A DNA stretch of 64,000 nt from an uncultured Desulfovibrio sp. (lineage in GTDB: Bacteria > Desulfobacterota > Desulfovibrionia > Desulfovibrionales > Desulfovibrionaceae). The stretch spans positions 1 to 64,000 of the forward strand of contig CAKTDV010000002.1 of assembly GCA_934546745.1 (NCBI GenBank), written 5' to 3'. The notes beneath the pieces were generated by a model that saw nothing but the letters and a program-made list of their open reading frames with translations, made no database searches and had not been told where the DNA came from. The position numbers and the translations under genes are program-made. Of the stretch, positions 15,984 through 26,007 are shown piece after piece (the first letter of the stretch is position 1; every line of letters starts with the position of its first letter).

Positions 15984-18245
15984 TTAACTGCAGCGGGAAT
16001 AGCCGCACCGGGGGCAAATCAGGCAGCCTTCCTGAAAAATCAGTTCGCCGCCGCACTCATGGCAGCGCGGCGCTTCCAGATCCTGCCCCGGCACGGCAAC
16101 AGGCTGATCCTTGAGGTAGCGCCGCTCCAGAACCCAGGCGATGGCATCGGGAATGGACAGCAGCAAACCTTTGCCGCGAAAGACGGGATGCTCTCCGCCG
16201 ATGCCCTTAATCTGGGTTACGATGTCGCGCACGCTCACGCCGGAGCGCAGCGCCAGCGACACAAGACGCCCGATGGCTTCTGCCTTGGCGGTGATGGAAC
16301 GGCCGGACTTGCCGATGGTGGCAAAGACCTCGAAAGGTTTGCCGTCCACCTCGTTGACGGTAAGGTACATGGCGCCAAGGCCGGTCTGTACTTTCTGGGT
16401 AAAGCCCCGCAGAACATCCGGGCGCTTGCGCACAAGGGAAACGGTGGCGTCACGGGACGCAGCTTTGTCCATTTTTTGCTGGCCTTCGCCCGTGGCCAGC
16501 ACCTGCGCTGTCCTGCAGCCGTCGCGGTAGACGGTGACGCCCTTGCAGCCCTCCTCGTAGGCCATCCAGTAAATGGCGTGAATGTCTTCCCGCGTGGCGC
16601 TGTTGGGCAGGTTGACCGTCTTGGAAACGGCGTTGTCGGTGTGTCGCTGAAAGGCGGCCTGCATACGCAGATGCCAGACGGGATCAATGTCCATTGCCGT
16701 TACAAAGATTCTACGCAGGGAAGCGGGGAGGAACTCCATCCGCTGGATGCCGCCTGTGCGAGCCACGCTTTCCATTACTTCCGGCGTCGCCTCGCCGATG
16801 CCGCGCAGGGCCGCCTCGAAGTAGGGGTTGATTTCCACAAGACGTTCGCCGTCAAGAATATTGCGTGTGAAACACAGGGCAAACAGCGGTTCCACGCCAG
16901 AGGAGCATCCGGCAAGGATGGAGAGGGTGCCTGTGGGCGCGATGGTGGTTACCGTGGCGTTGCGGAAGGGGCCCAGCCCCTGCCGGGCATAGATGGAGGA
17001 CGCATAGGCGGGAAAGGGGCCGCGCTCCTCCGCCAGCGTCGCGGAGGCCGCATGCCCTTCCGCGTTGATGAAACCCATAATCCGTTCGGCCAGCGCCGTA
17101 CCCTCCGGGGAATCGTAGGGAATGCCCAGCAGGAAGAGCAGATCGGCAAAGCCCATAACTCCCAGCCCAATCTTGCGGTTGCGGCGTACGGTTTCCGCGA
17201 TGCGGGCCAGCGGGAAGCGTGAGGCGTCGATCACATTGTCAAGGAAACGCACGGACAGATGGATGACGCGGCGCAGCTCCTCCCAGTCGATACCGTTCTC
17301 ACAGGGATCGGCGTCCTGCCCATGCCCAGGTACATGAAAGCGGGAAAGGTTGATGGAGCCAAGGTTACAGGCCTCAAAGGGCAGTAGGGGTTGTTCGCCG
17401 CAGGGATTGGTCGATTCGATCTCCCCCTGATCCGGCGTGGGATTGTCGCGATTGATTCTGTCCAGAAAGACGATGCCGGGATCGCCGCTGGCCCACGCCT
17501 TGTCTACCAGCAGGGCAAAAATTTCACGGGCGCGCCGCCTGCGCATGATTTCTCCGCTGTGCGGCGATCGCAGCGCGTATTCCTCGTCTTTCTCCACGGC
17601 CCGCATAAACTCTTCCGTCAGGCCGACGGACAGATTGAAGTTGTTGAATTCGTTTTCCTTTTCCTTGGCGCGGATAAAGTCTTCAATGTCGGGGTGATCC
17701 ACGCGCAAAATACCCATGTTCGCGCCCCGGCGCGTTCCCCCCTGCTTGATCTGCTCCGTTGCCGTATTGAAAATACGCAGGAAGGAGACGGGGCCGGAGG
17801 CAACGCCGCCGGTGGAACCCACGCGGCTGTCCTTCGGGCGCAGTCGGGAAAAGGAAAAGCCTGTGCCGCCGCCTGATTTGTGGATCATGGCCGCGTATTT
17901 GACGGCGTCGAAAATCTCTTCGATGGAGTCGCCCACGGGAAGCACAAAACAGGCTGAAAGCTGGCCCAGTTCCGTTCCCGCGTTCATCAGCGTCGGCGAA
18001 TTGGGCAGAAATGTCCACGAGGTCATGAGGTCATAGAATTCGCGGGCCAGCTGTTCCGGCGTATAGGGCGACGCCGGGTAGGCGCGTTCGCTTTCCGCGA
18101 TGGAGGCGGCCACGCGCCAGAACAGATCGCGGGGCGTTTCAGGCGTCGTGCCGTCCAGGCTCCCGCGCAGATAGCGTTTATGCAGCACGATGCCGGTATG
18201 GGGCTTGAGCTGCGGCTCTGGCAGCTCTGGAGGCATGGTCAGCAT
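15984..18245 (-). CDS. nrdJ: adenosylcobalamin-dependent (class II) ribonucleotide reductase
   Basis: NrdJ reduces ribonucleotides to deoxyribonucleotides with an adenosylcobalamin-derived radical and works with or without oxygen. The 753-aa protein has FLPNSPTLMNAGT, the SGGGTGFSFSRLRP loop, the active-site NPCGEQPLLPFEACNLGSIN (thiyl Cys and Glu) and ATVTTIAPTGTLSILAGCSS. The C-terminus is a four-Cys zinc-ribbon (CHECGGEL...CPRCG) typical of this class, with the redox Cys pair probably at the end (GYSRCS). AGAGG precedes the ATG at 18245. It follows the Rsm22-like gene by 25 bp on the same strand. Confidence 0.96.
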   Translation of the reverse strand: MLTMPPELPEPQLKPHTGIVLHKRYLRGSLDGTTPETPRDLFWRVAASIAESERAYPASPYTPEQLAREFYDLMTSWTFLPNSPTLMNAGTELGQLSACFVLPVGDSIEEIFDAVKYAAMIHKSGGGTGFSFSRLRPKDSRVGSTGGVASGPVSFLRIFNTATEQIKQGGTRRGANMGILRVDHPDIEDFIRAKEKENEFNNFNLSVGLTEEFMRAVEKDEEYALRSPHSGEIMRRRRAREIFALLVDKAWASGDPGIVFLDRINRDNPTPDQGEIESTNPCGEQPLLPFEACNLGSINLSRFHVPGHGQDADPCENGIDWEELRRVIHLSVRFLDNVIDASRFPLARIAETVRRNRKIGLGVMGFADLLFLLGIPYDSPEGTALAERIMGFINAEGHAASATLAEERGPFPAYASSIYARQGLGPFRNATVTTIAPTGTLSILAGCSSGVEPLFALCFTRNILDGERLVEINPYFEAALRGIGEATPEVMESVARTGGIQRMEFLPASLRRIFVTAMDIDPVWHLRMQAAFQRHTDNAVSKTVNLPNSATREDIHAIYWMAYEEGCKGVTVYRDGCRTAQVLATGEGQQKMDKAASRDATVSLVRKRPDVLRGFTQKVQTGLGAMYLTVNEVDGKPFEVFATIGKSGRSITAKAEAIGRLVSLALRSGVSVRDIVTQIKGIGGEHPVFRGKGLLLSIPDAIAWVLERRYLKDQPVAVPGQDLEAPRCHECGGELIFQEGCLICPRCGYSRCS

Positions 18246-18270
18246 GGGAAAGACCTCTTTTGGTTACTGT

Positions 18271-19818
18271 TCAACGTTTTTTGGGGGAAAAGGGAGCGCC
18301 CGGCCGTCCACGGCCCGCCGTGGGACGTTTCCGGCGTTGCGTGGCGGCGTCCCCGTTGCGCGGCGTTTCCCGGCTGCGCGGCTGGGGGCGCATTGGCTGA
18401 TCGTTTTCCAGGGGACGCCGTTCCCGTCCGCCGTCGGGCGCGGGCACAATGAGTGAACCGCTTCTGGCATCGACGGCGGCATGTTCCGGTATGCCGCACG
18501 GCAGCAGGGATCCGGAAGGCAGCGACTCCGCCCGCTCCAGCAGAAGAAGGCCAGCCGCGGCGCAGGCGTAGCGGGCTTCTCCGCGCATTCCGGGAACGGA
18601 GAAAGGCGCGGACAGGACGCGCGCGCCGTCCGGCGGACGGGAAAGGGCTTTTCCGTCGGGAATCAGCAGCAGGGGAGCAAGGCTGAGGCTGTTTTTGGCA
18701 AGGCCCGCCTGTCCGGAAAGCGCGCGCAGCCAGGATGGAGCCCCGTCGCTGTCAAAGGTGAAATGGCACCAGCCCCGGCGGCGGCGTGCCAGCAGGGGGC
18801 AGGGGTTGTCATGCGTACAGGGGGCCAGCGCCGACAGGCCGCCTTCCAGAGCCAGCGTCCGAAGGCGCATGATCGTTTTGCCGCCCAGGCGTGTGCCCGG
18901 CTCCACAAAAAGCGCCGCTGGGGCGGGCGCGCCGTCCCCTTCGGGGCCTTCCCGGAGCAGCGGCGCAAGGGCGTCCAGTACGCCGGACAAGCGGCCCGTA
19001 ACCGCCGTGTTCTCCTCCCCTCCGGGAAGCTCTTCCTCTTCGGCGGCGGCCGTCTGTTCCGTCCCTTTGCCGTAGAGTTCATTGAGAACGTTGGCCGCGC
19101 CTATCATCCAAATGGACGGTGTGCCGTCCTCCCTCCGTTCACGCCGCAGGCGCGCGGCATGGCGCGGCATATGCTCCAGCGGCCCGCGCGCCATCGAGAT
19201 CGTCCATGCGAGCGGCTGTCCGGAAAGCCCGGCCCAGGATCGCAGCAGATCCCGCCCCACGTCCAGCGGCAGAGACGCCGTATCCAGCGCCAGCACATGC
19301 AGCGGAAGCGGCCGCCAGTCCGGCCGGGCCAGCCAGAGCGCCAGCGGCAGGGTCAGCGGGCCGGAACCGGCATCCAGCAACAGGGGACGCAGCCCGCGTT
19401 CCAGCCAGAGACGTGGATCGGGCAGGGGGAGGCGCATCAGCAGGCGTGTCAGCCGGAGGATATTCCAGGGCAGAAAATAATGGATATAGGCGCTGGAAAG
19501 ACCCGGCGCCCCCCAGTAGGGATAGCGCAGATCGGCGCGATCCACCGTCAGCAGGCGGGACAGCATGGCAATATCGCGCGGAAGCGCCTTGCGGTGCGCT
19601 GCCCGCAGGGGCCGCACGGCGGCAAGCGCCTGAGCCAGTATTTCCAGCAGTCGTCCGGCATCCTGGGAGAGGGGCGGCAGCAGGAGAGACGGCGCGGGCC
19701 ACGGTGATTCCCTGCGCGGGCGCACCGTTTCCCTGGTATTCTGGTGGCGGGTATGGTTCCGGGAGGGAGAAGACGGCGCGGAGCGGCGCGGGGAAGGCGT
19801 GCGGGAAACGGGAGGCAT
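18271..19818 (-). CDS. Rsm22-like small ribosomal subunit methyltransferase-family protein
   Basis: A 515-aa protein related to mitochondrial Rsm22, a methyltransferase-like factor for small-subunit rRNA maturation. The clues are the SAM-fold segment LRPLLLDAGSGPLTLPLALW (about 148-167) and the C-terminal LFVEPGTRLGG, ALAPCTHDNPCPL and RGWCHFTFD, which carry the conserved Cys set thought to bind an iron-sulfur cluster. The N-terminal 45 residues are low-complexity and basic. AAGGA precedes the ATG at 19818. It lies directly upstream of nrdJ. Family assignment is good; activity in bacteria is inferred. Confidence 0.72.
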   Translation of the reverse strand: MPPVSRTPSPRRSAPSSPSRNHTRHQNTRETVRPRRESPWPAPSLLLPPLSQDAGRLLEILAQALAAVRPLRAAHRKALPRDIAMLSRLLTVDRADLRYPYWGAPGLSSAYIHYFLPWNILRLTRLLMRLPLPDPRLWLERGLRPLLLDAGSGPLTLPLALWLARPDWRPLPLHVLALDTASLPLDVGRDLLRSWAGLSGQPLAWTISMARGPLEHMPRHAARLRRERREDGTPSIWMIGAANVLNELYGKGTEQTAAAEEEELPGGEENTAVTGRLSGVLDALAPLLREGPEGDGAPAPAALFVEPGTRLGGKTIMRLRTLALEGGLSALAPCTHDNPCPLLARRRRGWCHFTFDSDGAPSWLRALSGQAGLAKNSLSLAPLLLIPDGKALSRPPDGARVLSAPFSVPGMRGEARYACAAAGLLLLERAESLPSGSLLPCGIPEHAAVDARSGSLIVPAPDGGRERRPLENDQPMRPQPRSRETPRNGDAATQRRKRPTAGRGRPGAPFSPKKR

Positions 19819-19854
19819 GCGGCGTATCCTTTGGCAAAGATGGCGGAAAGGGTT

Positions 19855-21498
19855 TCAGCACCAGGCAAGACGCATATGGCGCACGTAGGCTTCGTGAAAG
19901 CCGGGCGCGTCCGTCAGGGAGATGAGGCTGGCGCCGTCGCAAAGACGGCGCAACGCGGACCGGGCCTGTTCGTCTACGGCAAGCAGCCCCGCGCCGTCAA
20001 GGGAGCTGTTCCCTACGGCCCGCACGCGCGCGCCGAGTCCGTGAGGCAGAAAACCGAGACGCTCCAGATGTTCGGGCCGGACATGCTCGCCGAGCGCGCC
20101 GCCAAGGCAGAGGCGGGCCAGATCGGAAGCCTTCAGCCCGGCCCCCTCCAGCAGCGTTGCCAGCGCCAGCGAAAAGGCGGCCTTGACCTTGAGCAGCTCT
20201 TCCACATCGGCGGAGGAGAGCCAGAGGCCGGCGGGCAACGGCAGGCGGATTCCCGAAGGATGCGCCGTGATGCTGGCGGACAGGGTACGCGCCACGGGCA
20301 TGACTCCCGTACGGGAGGAAAAACGTCCGTCCTCATCCAGAACGCCGATCTGAAGCAGGGTGGCCAGCAGGGACAGATAGCCGGTTGCGCTGATGCCCGT
20401 TGGGGGCACGGAGGATGGCGCGGCGGAAGGCGTGGCGCGCCGTCCGGGGACGCCAGTGCCGTCGGAGACGGTATGTCCGTCCGCCGTCCGGCCGACGAGT
20501 CCCAGGGGCGACAGGGAAAATTCCGTGATGCTGTCCGGTCCGGCCATGTGGCCGCATTCCGGGCCGATACCTTCCAGAGCCGGACCCAGCGGCACACTTG
20601 TCAGAAAGAGGCGATCCTGCCCGTCCAGCAGGGCCAGTTCGCCGTTGGTTCCCATATCGGCCAGCACAAAAGGGCGGGGCATATGCGATGCCAGCGCCGC
20701 CACACCGGCGCTGATGTCGCCGCCCACAAAGGGCGCGGGCAGGGGTGGAATATAGACGGGCGGCAAATCCGGAACCGTCTCCCAGCCGTCGCCCTCATGA
20801 CTGCGGCGGTAGGGGGCCGCGCACAGGCCGGAGACATCCCGATCCAGAAAAATATCTGTCATGGCCGTATTGCCCGCCACACAGAGACGGGACGTTTTCC
20901 CGACGCCGTCAGCGGCCAGTTCCCGCACGAGATCCCGCAGGGATTCGCGTATGCGGGCCGACAGACGCGCCCTGCCCGCGGGTTCCCGGGCCACGGCCAG
21001 ACGCGACATGACATCCGCGCCCGCGCCCGCCTGTGGATTGAGGAAATGCCCGCTGGCGGCGGTCGCGCCGTCTGGATCCAGTGCCCGCCACCAGACGGAT
21101 GTGGTGCCGAGATCCACAGCCAGCGCCAGTTCCCGTGCGGCGTCCGTTACGCGGCGGATCTCCCGGAAGCGCCGCCGCGGTGTGCGCGGCACGTCCAGCG
21201 TCAGCTGAGGGGCGTCGGGCACGGTATGGCGGCAGGCCAGACGCCAGCCCTCCGCCGCGGCGTCTTCGCCGAGCAGGCGTATGTCTTCCGGAAGAGGCGG
21301 CAGGAGTGCCGCCTGCGCGCCGGACACGCGCACCCGGCAGCGGCCGCAGCGGCCCAGGCCGGAGCACAGAGGGGAGGGGGGAACAAGGCCGGAGAGCCAG
21401 ACGGCCCGCGCCAGCGTATCGCCGGTACGGGCGGCGCACTCTCCCACGGTTTCCGACTGGGCTGTGTCCGGGTCAAACAGGCGAAGGATCATGCGCAT
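19855..21498 (-). CDS. ASKHA-domain 2Fe-2S protein, corrinoid-activator (RACo)-like
   Basis: A 547-aa protein with an N-terminal 2Fe-2S ferredoxin domain (CSGLGRCGRCRVRVSG, about 46-61) and a C-terminal acetate-kinase/Hsp70-type ATPase domain (LALAVDLGTTSVWWRALD; LVADMGTNGELALL-like region; LCLGGALGEHV near the end). This architecture is that of reductive activators of corrinoid proteins (RACo, RamA-like groups), which use ATP to drive reduction of Co(II) to Co(I). AAAGGAG precedes the ATG at 21498. No corrinoid methyltransferase is adjacent, so its partner is unknown. It precedes the Rsm22-like gene by 36 bp. Confidence 0.82.
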   Translation of the reverse strand: MRMILRLFDPDTAQSETVGECAARTGDTLARAVWLSGLVPPSPLCSGLGRCGRCRVRVSGAQAALLPPLPEDIRLLGEDAAAEGWRLACRHTVPDAPQLTLDVPRTPRRRFREIRRVTDAARELALAVDLGTTSVWWRALDPDGATAASGHFLNPQAGAGADVMSRLAVAREPAGRARLSARIRESLRDLVRELAADGVGKTSRLCVAGNTAMTDIFLDRDVSGLCAAPYRRSHEGDGWETVPDLPPVYIPPLPAPFVGGDISAGVAALASHMPRPFVLADMGTNGELALLDGQDRLFLTSVPLGPALEGIGPECGHMAGPDSITEFSLSPLGLVGRTADGHTVSDGTGVPGRRATPSAAPSSVPPTGISATGYLSLLATLLQIGVLDEDGRFSSRTGVMPVARTLSASITAHPSGIRLPLPAGLWLSSADVEELLKVKAAFSLALATLLEGAGLKASDLARLCLGGALGEHVRPEHLERLGFLPHGLGARVRAVGNSSLDGAGLLAVDEQARSALRRLCDGASLISLTDAPGFHEAYVRHMRLAWC

Positions 21499-21688
21499 GG
21501 GGGCTCCTTTCAGATCCGGGACGGGGGCGTTAATGTGCTTGCAAAAATGGCCTTGTTTTTGCATTCTTTCAGGTCAGTAGGGGGAGCGCCGGTGGGCTGA
21601 CGCTCCCTGTGGCGGGGCCTGCGGCTTCGCGTTTGGCAATTCTCCTTCTTCCCGGAAGAAGGTCCAGTGTAAAAGGGATGTTCGGTAT

Positions 21689-22669
21689 ATGAACAAAGTA
21701 CTGGCGCAAGACGAAGTTGACGCCCTGTTGCGGGGGCTTACCGGCGGTGAAATCGACACCTCTCAGGATGAGGGAGAGGGCGGAGGGGACATCGTCTCCT
21801 TTGACCTTGCCAATCAGGATCGCATCATTCGCGGGCGTATGCCGGTTCTTGAAATCGTCAACGATCGTTTCGCCCGCCTGTGTACAAATTCCCTGTCCAA
21901 TGCCGTGCGCAAGCGCGTGGAGCTCAACCCCATTTCCATTGACATGACGAAATTCGGCGAATTCATGCGATCGCTGCCTGTGCCGACGTCCATCAATATT
22001 TTCAAGATGGATCCCCTGCGCGGCAACGCCATCATGGTCGTGGACTCCCGCCTCGTCTTCGCGCTGGTGGAAAACATCTTTGGCGGTTCCGGCAGCCAGC
22101 CCAAGATCGAGGGCCGCGAATTCACCCGTATTGAGCAGGCGGTGGTGGATCATGTGGTCAAGCTGGCGCTGGAAAACATGGAGGAATCCTGGCGCCCGGT
22201 GCACGACGTGAAGCTGGAGCTGGTTCGCAGCGAAATCAACCCCCAGTTCGCCGCCATCGTTCCTCCCAGCGATGTGGTGGTGGTCATCACCTTTGAGGTG
22301 GAACTGGATACGGCGCTTGGTTCCATGATTATCTGCCTGCCCTATGCCACCATTGAACCCATCCGTTCCAAGCTCCATGCCAGCTTCCAGACGGAACGCC
22401 TTGAGGTGGACCATGCCTGGGTGGCGCGCCTCAAGGAACGCCTCATGGAAACGCCCGTGGAGCTGAAAGTGCATTTTGGCAATACGACGATTACGGGCAA
22501 TCAGCTGTTGCGTATGCAGATTGGCGACGTGCTGGTGCTGGATACGGACGTGGAGGATCTTCTCTCCTGCACCGTAGCCGGCGTAAAAAAATACGAGGGC
22601 ATCGCCGGTACGGCCAAGGCCATGAAATGCTTCCAGATCGTCAAGGAAATGGAGCCGCAATTTACCTAG
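21689..22669 (+). CDS. fliM: flagellar motor switch protein FliM
   Basis: FliM is the C-ring subunit that binds CheY-P and sets rotation direction. The 326-aa protein begins MNKVLAQDEVDALLRG, the family N-terminus including the CheY-binding/LSQ.EIDALL-like motif, and has the middle-domain VFALVENIFGGSGS. The C-terminal SpoA-like domain contains VELKVHFGNTTITGNQLLRMQIGDVL. It stands alone between a minus-strand activator gene and a minus-strand nitroreductase gene rather than in a fli operon. Confidence 0.96.
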   Translation: MNKVLAQDEVDALLRGLTGGEIDTSQDEGEGGGDIVSFDLANQDRIIRGRMPVLEIVNDRFARLCTNSLSNAVRKRVELNPISIDMTKFGEFMRSLPVPTSINIFKMDPLRGNAIMVVDSRLVFALVENIFGGSGSQPKIEGREFTRIEQAVVDHVVKLALENMEESWRPVHDVKLELVRSEINPQFAAIVPPSDVVVVITFEVELDTALGSMIICLPYATIEPIRSKLHASFQTERLEVDHAWVARLKERLMETPVELKVHFGNTTITGNQLLRMQIGDVLVLDTDVEDLLSCTVAGVKKYEGIAGTAKAMKCFQIVKEMEPQFT

Positions 22670-22730
22670 GGCATGTTGCCTTTGAGATGTTCCTGTTTCA
22701 AAAGCGGCGCCGTGCGTTTTTTTCCGGTGA

Positions 22731-22766
22731 GAAGCCTCCTTCCGGCATATATGGAACGGAGGCTTC
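22731..22766 (+). terminator. hairpin after fliM
   Basis: GAAGCCTCC (22731-22739) pairs with GGAGGCTTC (22758-22766), followed by a poor T-tract (TTGCTCC). It lies between convergent fliM and the nitroreductase gene and may terminate either; the weak T-tract lowers confidence. Confidence 0.45.
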
Positions 22767-22813
22767 TTGCTCCGCACGGCATACGCGGCGCGCGTCGCCA
22801 GTGTGAGACTGGG

Positions 22814-23374
22814 CTATCCGCGATGGAAGACGCGCGGCGTCCGGCGTTCGGCTTCCGGTAAATGGCCGCGCGCGAAACCGAGCGTCAGCAGGCTGACAGG
22901 ACGGAAATTCTCCGGTACGCCGTAGCGGGCCTTGATGTCGTTCCGATCCATGAAGGACTCGGCGAAACCGATCCAGCAGGTTCCCAGTCCCTGCGCATGC
23001 GCCGCCAGCATGATGTTGGCCGTGCACAGGCTGCCGTCATAGACGTACCAGTGTGATTCCGGATCGCCGTACACGGCGATGAGCGCGGGCGCGTTGTAGA
23101 AAAGCGTGTAGGAATCCCTGTGCAGCCATTCCCCGTACTGGGCCAGCCAGGGTTCCTCTGCAAGGCGGGGCAACAGCCATGCCTTGATTTCCTCCGAAAG
23201 GGCATGGATGCGCTCCTTTCCCTCCAGCACCACGAAGCCCCAGGGTTGCAGGCCGGAACCGGTCGCGGCCTTTGTGCCCAGGCGCAGCAACTCGTCGACG
23301 GTTTCGGCGGGAACGGGGCGATCCTCGTAGGAACGGCAGGAACGCCGTCCGGCAATACACTGCAAAGCATCCAT
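22814..23374 (-). CDS. nitroreductase family protein
   Basis: A 186-aa FMN-binding oxidoreductase. The N-terminal IAGRRSCRSYEDRPVP holds the phosphate-contacting Arg/Ser pattern, GLQPWGFVVLEG matches the family, and the flavin-site loop reads AHAQGLGTCWIGF at about residues 126-138. It presumably reduces nitro or quinone-type compounds with NAD(P)H. An AGGAGGGTTGTC lies before the ATG at 23374. It is divergent from flhA. Confidence 0.88.
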   Translation of the reverse strand: MDALQCIAGRRSCRSYEDRPVPAETVDELLRLGTKAATGSGLQPWGFVVLEGKERIHALSEEIKAWLLPRLAEEPWLAQYGEWLHRDSYTLFYNAPALIAVYGDPESHWYVYDGSLCTANIMLAAHAQGLGTCWIGFAESFMDRNDIKARYGVPENFRPVSLLTLGFARGHLPEAERRTPRVFHRG

Positions 23375-23645
23375 GACAACCCTCCTGTGACGGTGTTTCG
23401 ACGCCGCCTTGTCCGGCGTCTACAGGCACTGAGTGTTATCTAAACCGCCGCGCCTGTCCAGAATTTTCCGCCAGCGTTTCAGGATCGATCGAGGAGAGAT
23501 GGCAAAATTGGTACGGAATTTGAAAAACAGGAGGGAGAAAAAGCCGCGCTCCGTTGGCGACGAATGGCGTCGTTGGAAATAAGACAAGATATTTCACTAT
23601 GTTGAAGAAATATCCCGGAGCGGCGAGACGTGGAGAGGTGTCAAT

Positions 23646-25760
23646 ATGGCGACGGTATCGCTTCCGAAATTGGACTACGGCAAGTTTTCGCGGCAGGGGG
23701 AAGTCATGCTCGCCGCGGGCGTTGTCGTTATTTTGTTTGTGATGTTGGTGCCTTTGCCGACGTTCTTTCTGGACATCATGCTGTGCGTGAGCATCTCCAT
23801 TTCGTTGCTGGTGCTCATGACAACCATGTTCATGACATCCCCGCTGGAGTTCACGATTTTCCCGTCGTTGCTGCTGGTGACGACCCTGCTGCGGCTGGCT
23901 CTGAACGTGGCGTCCACCCGTCTGATTCTCCTGAATGGGGATCAGGGCGTGGAAGCGGCCGGTACGGTCATCCGATCGTTCGGCGAGTTCGTCGTGGGCG
24001 GCAGCTATGTGGTCGGCGGCGTCATTTTTTTGATTCTCTTCATTTTGAACAAGACGGTCATCACGGCCGGTACGTCCCGTATCGCCGAAGTGGCGGCCCG
24101 CTTTACCCTTGACGCCATGCCCGGCAAGCAGATGGCCATTGAAGCCGACCTCAACGCCGGGCTTATCGGTGAGGAAGAGGCCAATGAGCGTCGTCAGGCG
24201 CTGCGCAAGGAGGCCGATTTCTACGGCGCCATGGACGGCGCGTGCAAATTCGTGTCCGGGGACGTGAACGCGGGCATGTTCATCACCATCGTGAACCTGG
24301 TGGGCGGCCTGATTATCGGCGTGGCGCTCAAGGACATGGACTGGAATTCGGCCCTGACGACGTATTCCCTGCTGACCATCGGCGACGGTCTGGTGTCCAC
24401 CATTCCCTCGATTATCGTTTCCACGGGTACGGGCCTCCTGGTGTCGCGCGCGGCTTCGGAAGCCAAGATGGGCGAAGAGTTCATGGCGCAGCTGACCTTC
24501 AATAGCCGCGCGCTCAAGCTGGTTTCCGTCGTGCTGCTGGTCTTCGCGCTGGTGCCGGGCCTGCCGACGGTGCCGTTCCTTGTGCTGTCCGCCGCCATTT
24601 TCCTGGCGTCGCGTTTTGCGGATGACGGCAATGCCGCCGAGGGTGAAGAGGCCAAGGGCGCTTCCGGCAAGGCCGCCAAGGGCGGCAAGCGGAGCAGCCC
24701 CACGGCCGATACCCCCGAAGAGGTGCAGGCGCTGCTGCCGCTGGATATGCTGGAACTGGAAGTCGGCTACGGACTTATCCCGCTGGTGGATGAAGAGCAG
24801 AGCGGCAATATTCTGGCGCGCATTCGCTCCATTCGCCGCCAGTTCGCGCTGGATATGGGTGTCATTATTCCGTCGCTGCACCTGCGTGACAATCTTCAGC
24901 TCAAGCCCGGCCAGTACGCCCTGCTGATCAAGGGCAATCAGGTGGCCTCCGCCGAAATCCTGGTGGATCACTTCATGGCGATGGATCCCGGTAATGTCAC
25001 GACCCAGATCAAGGGTATTGAAACCCGCGAGCCCGCCTTCAACCTGCCCGCTCTCTGGATTCCCGACGCCCAGCGCGAGGAGGCCATGATGGCCGGCTAC
25101 ACGGTGGTCGATCCGGCGACGGTCATCGCCACGCACCTGACGGAAGTGTTCAAGCGCCATCTTTCCGAATTTCTCGACCGTCAGGCTGTGCAGGGGCTGC
25201 TGGATACCCTGGCCCGCACGGCTCCCAAAGCGGTGGAGGACCTGGTGCCAGGCGTGGTTTCTCTTGGCGTTGTACAGAAAGTGCTGCAGAATCTGGTGCG
25301 GGAGAACGTCAGCATCCGCGATATGCTCACCATTGTGGAAACCCTTGGCGACTACGGATCCAACATCAAAAACCCCGATCTGCTGTCCGAATTCGTCCGG
25401 GAAAAGCTGTCCCGCTCCATCGTGCGCCCCTATCTGGACAGCCAGAGTGCCCTGCCGGTGCTGACCCTTGGCCCCACGGCGGAAAAAATGGTGCAGGAAG
25501 CCCTGCGCCAGAGCGACAACGGCGCGACCTTCCTTTCGCTCAATCCCGCCGCCGCGCAGCGTCTGATTCAGAATATCAACAGCGCCGTGGAAAACGCCGT
25601 GATGACGGACGGTCAGCCCGTCGTCCTTACCAGTCCCATGGTCAGGCCCCATCTTGCCCAGTTGCTGACCCGTTTCCTGCCCACCGTTCCGGTCATTTCC
25701 CAGGCGGAAATTCCCTCGGACGTGCGTCTGCAGTCCGTGGGGGTGGTCAACGCGGAATAG
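23646..25760 (+). CDS. flhA: flagellar type III export gate protein FlhA
   Basis: FlhA is the export-gate ring protein of the flagellar secretion apparatus. The 704-aa protein has about eight N-terminal transmembrane segments (to about 325). They include the cytoplasmic FHIPEP-family loop with LDAMPGKQMAIEADLNAGLI at about 160-179. A Gly/Lys-rich linker (about 330-350) leads to the large cytoplasmic domain with LELEVGYGLIPLVD and PGQYALLIKGNQVA. GGAGAGG precedes the ATG at 23646. flhB, flhF or fleN do not follow; the next gene is a siroheme decarboxylase-like gene. Confidence 0.97.
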   Translation: MATVSLPKLDYGKFSRQGEVMLAAGVVVILFVMLVPLPTFFLDIMLCVSISISLLVLMTTMFMTSPLEFTIFPSLLLVTTLLRLALNVASTRLILLNGDQGVEAAGTVIRSFGEFVVGGSYVVGGVIFLILFILNKTVITAGTSRIAEVAARFTLDAMPGKQMAIEADLNAGLIGEEEANERRQALRKEADFYGAMDGACKFVSGDVNAGMFITIVNLVGGLIIGVALKDMDWNSALTTYSLLTIGDGLVSTIPSIIVSTGTGLLVSRAASEAKMGEEFMAQLTFNSRALKLVSVVLLVFALVPGLPTVPFLVLSAAIFLASRFADDGNAAEGEEAKGASGKAAKGGKRSSPTADTPEEVQALLPLDMLELEVGYGLIPLVDEEQSGNILARIRSIRRQFALDMGVIIPSLHLRDNLQLKPGQYALLIKGNQVASAEILVDHFMAMDPGNVTTQIKGIETREPAFNLPALWIPDAQREEAMMAGYTVVDPATVIATHLTEVFKRHLSEFLDRQAVQGLLDTLARTAPKAVEDLVPGVVSLGVVQKVLQNLVRENVSIRDMLTIVETLGDYGSNIKNPDLLSEFVREKLSRSIVRPYLDSQSALPVLTLGPTAEKMVQEALRQSDNGATFLSLNPAAAQRLIQNINSAVENAVMTDGQPVVLTSPMVRPHLAQLLTRFLPTVPVISQAEIPSDVRLQSVGVVNAE

Positions 25761-26007
25761 AAACGCTCGGAAGAGGGCCGCCGGAGTGCTTCGCCGGTGG
25801 AAGTCGCGTTCATGTTTCCCATGACGGCTTCCGCCGGCGGCGGCCGTTTTGGGGGAGGGGAAAGAGCGGATGCCGGGGTCGCCGGGGGCGTCGTGGACGG
25901 GTTGCCACGCACCGGAAAAAGCGGCTATAAAAAGTTCCCGGCGTTGCCGTTGCGTCAGGAACACGTTTTTCCCGAAGGGATGGCTTCAGACAGCAAAGGA
26001 ATTTTTG

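Noticed and set aside
15984..18245. oxygen-sensitive class III ribonucleotide reductase
   Set aside because: No C-terminal glycyl radical motif; the NPCGEQPLLPFEACN site and Cys-ribbon tail are class II features.
21600..21688. sigma-54 promoter before fliM
   Set aside because: GG dinucleotides occur, but none has GC exactly 10 nt downstream in a matching context.
23436..25964. 842-codon open frame on the minus strand opposite flhA
   Set aside because: It is the antisense shadow of flhA; the protein is His/Gln/Arg-rich low-quality sequence, while flhA on the plus strand has clear family motifs.
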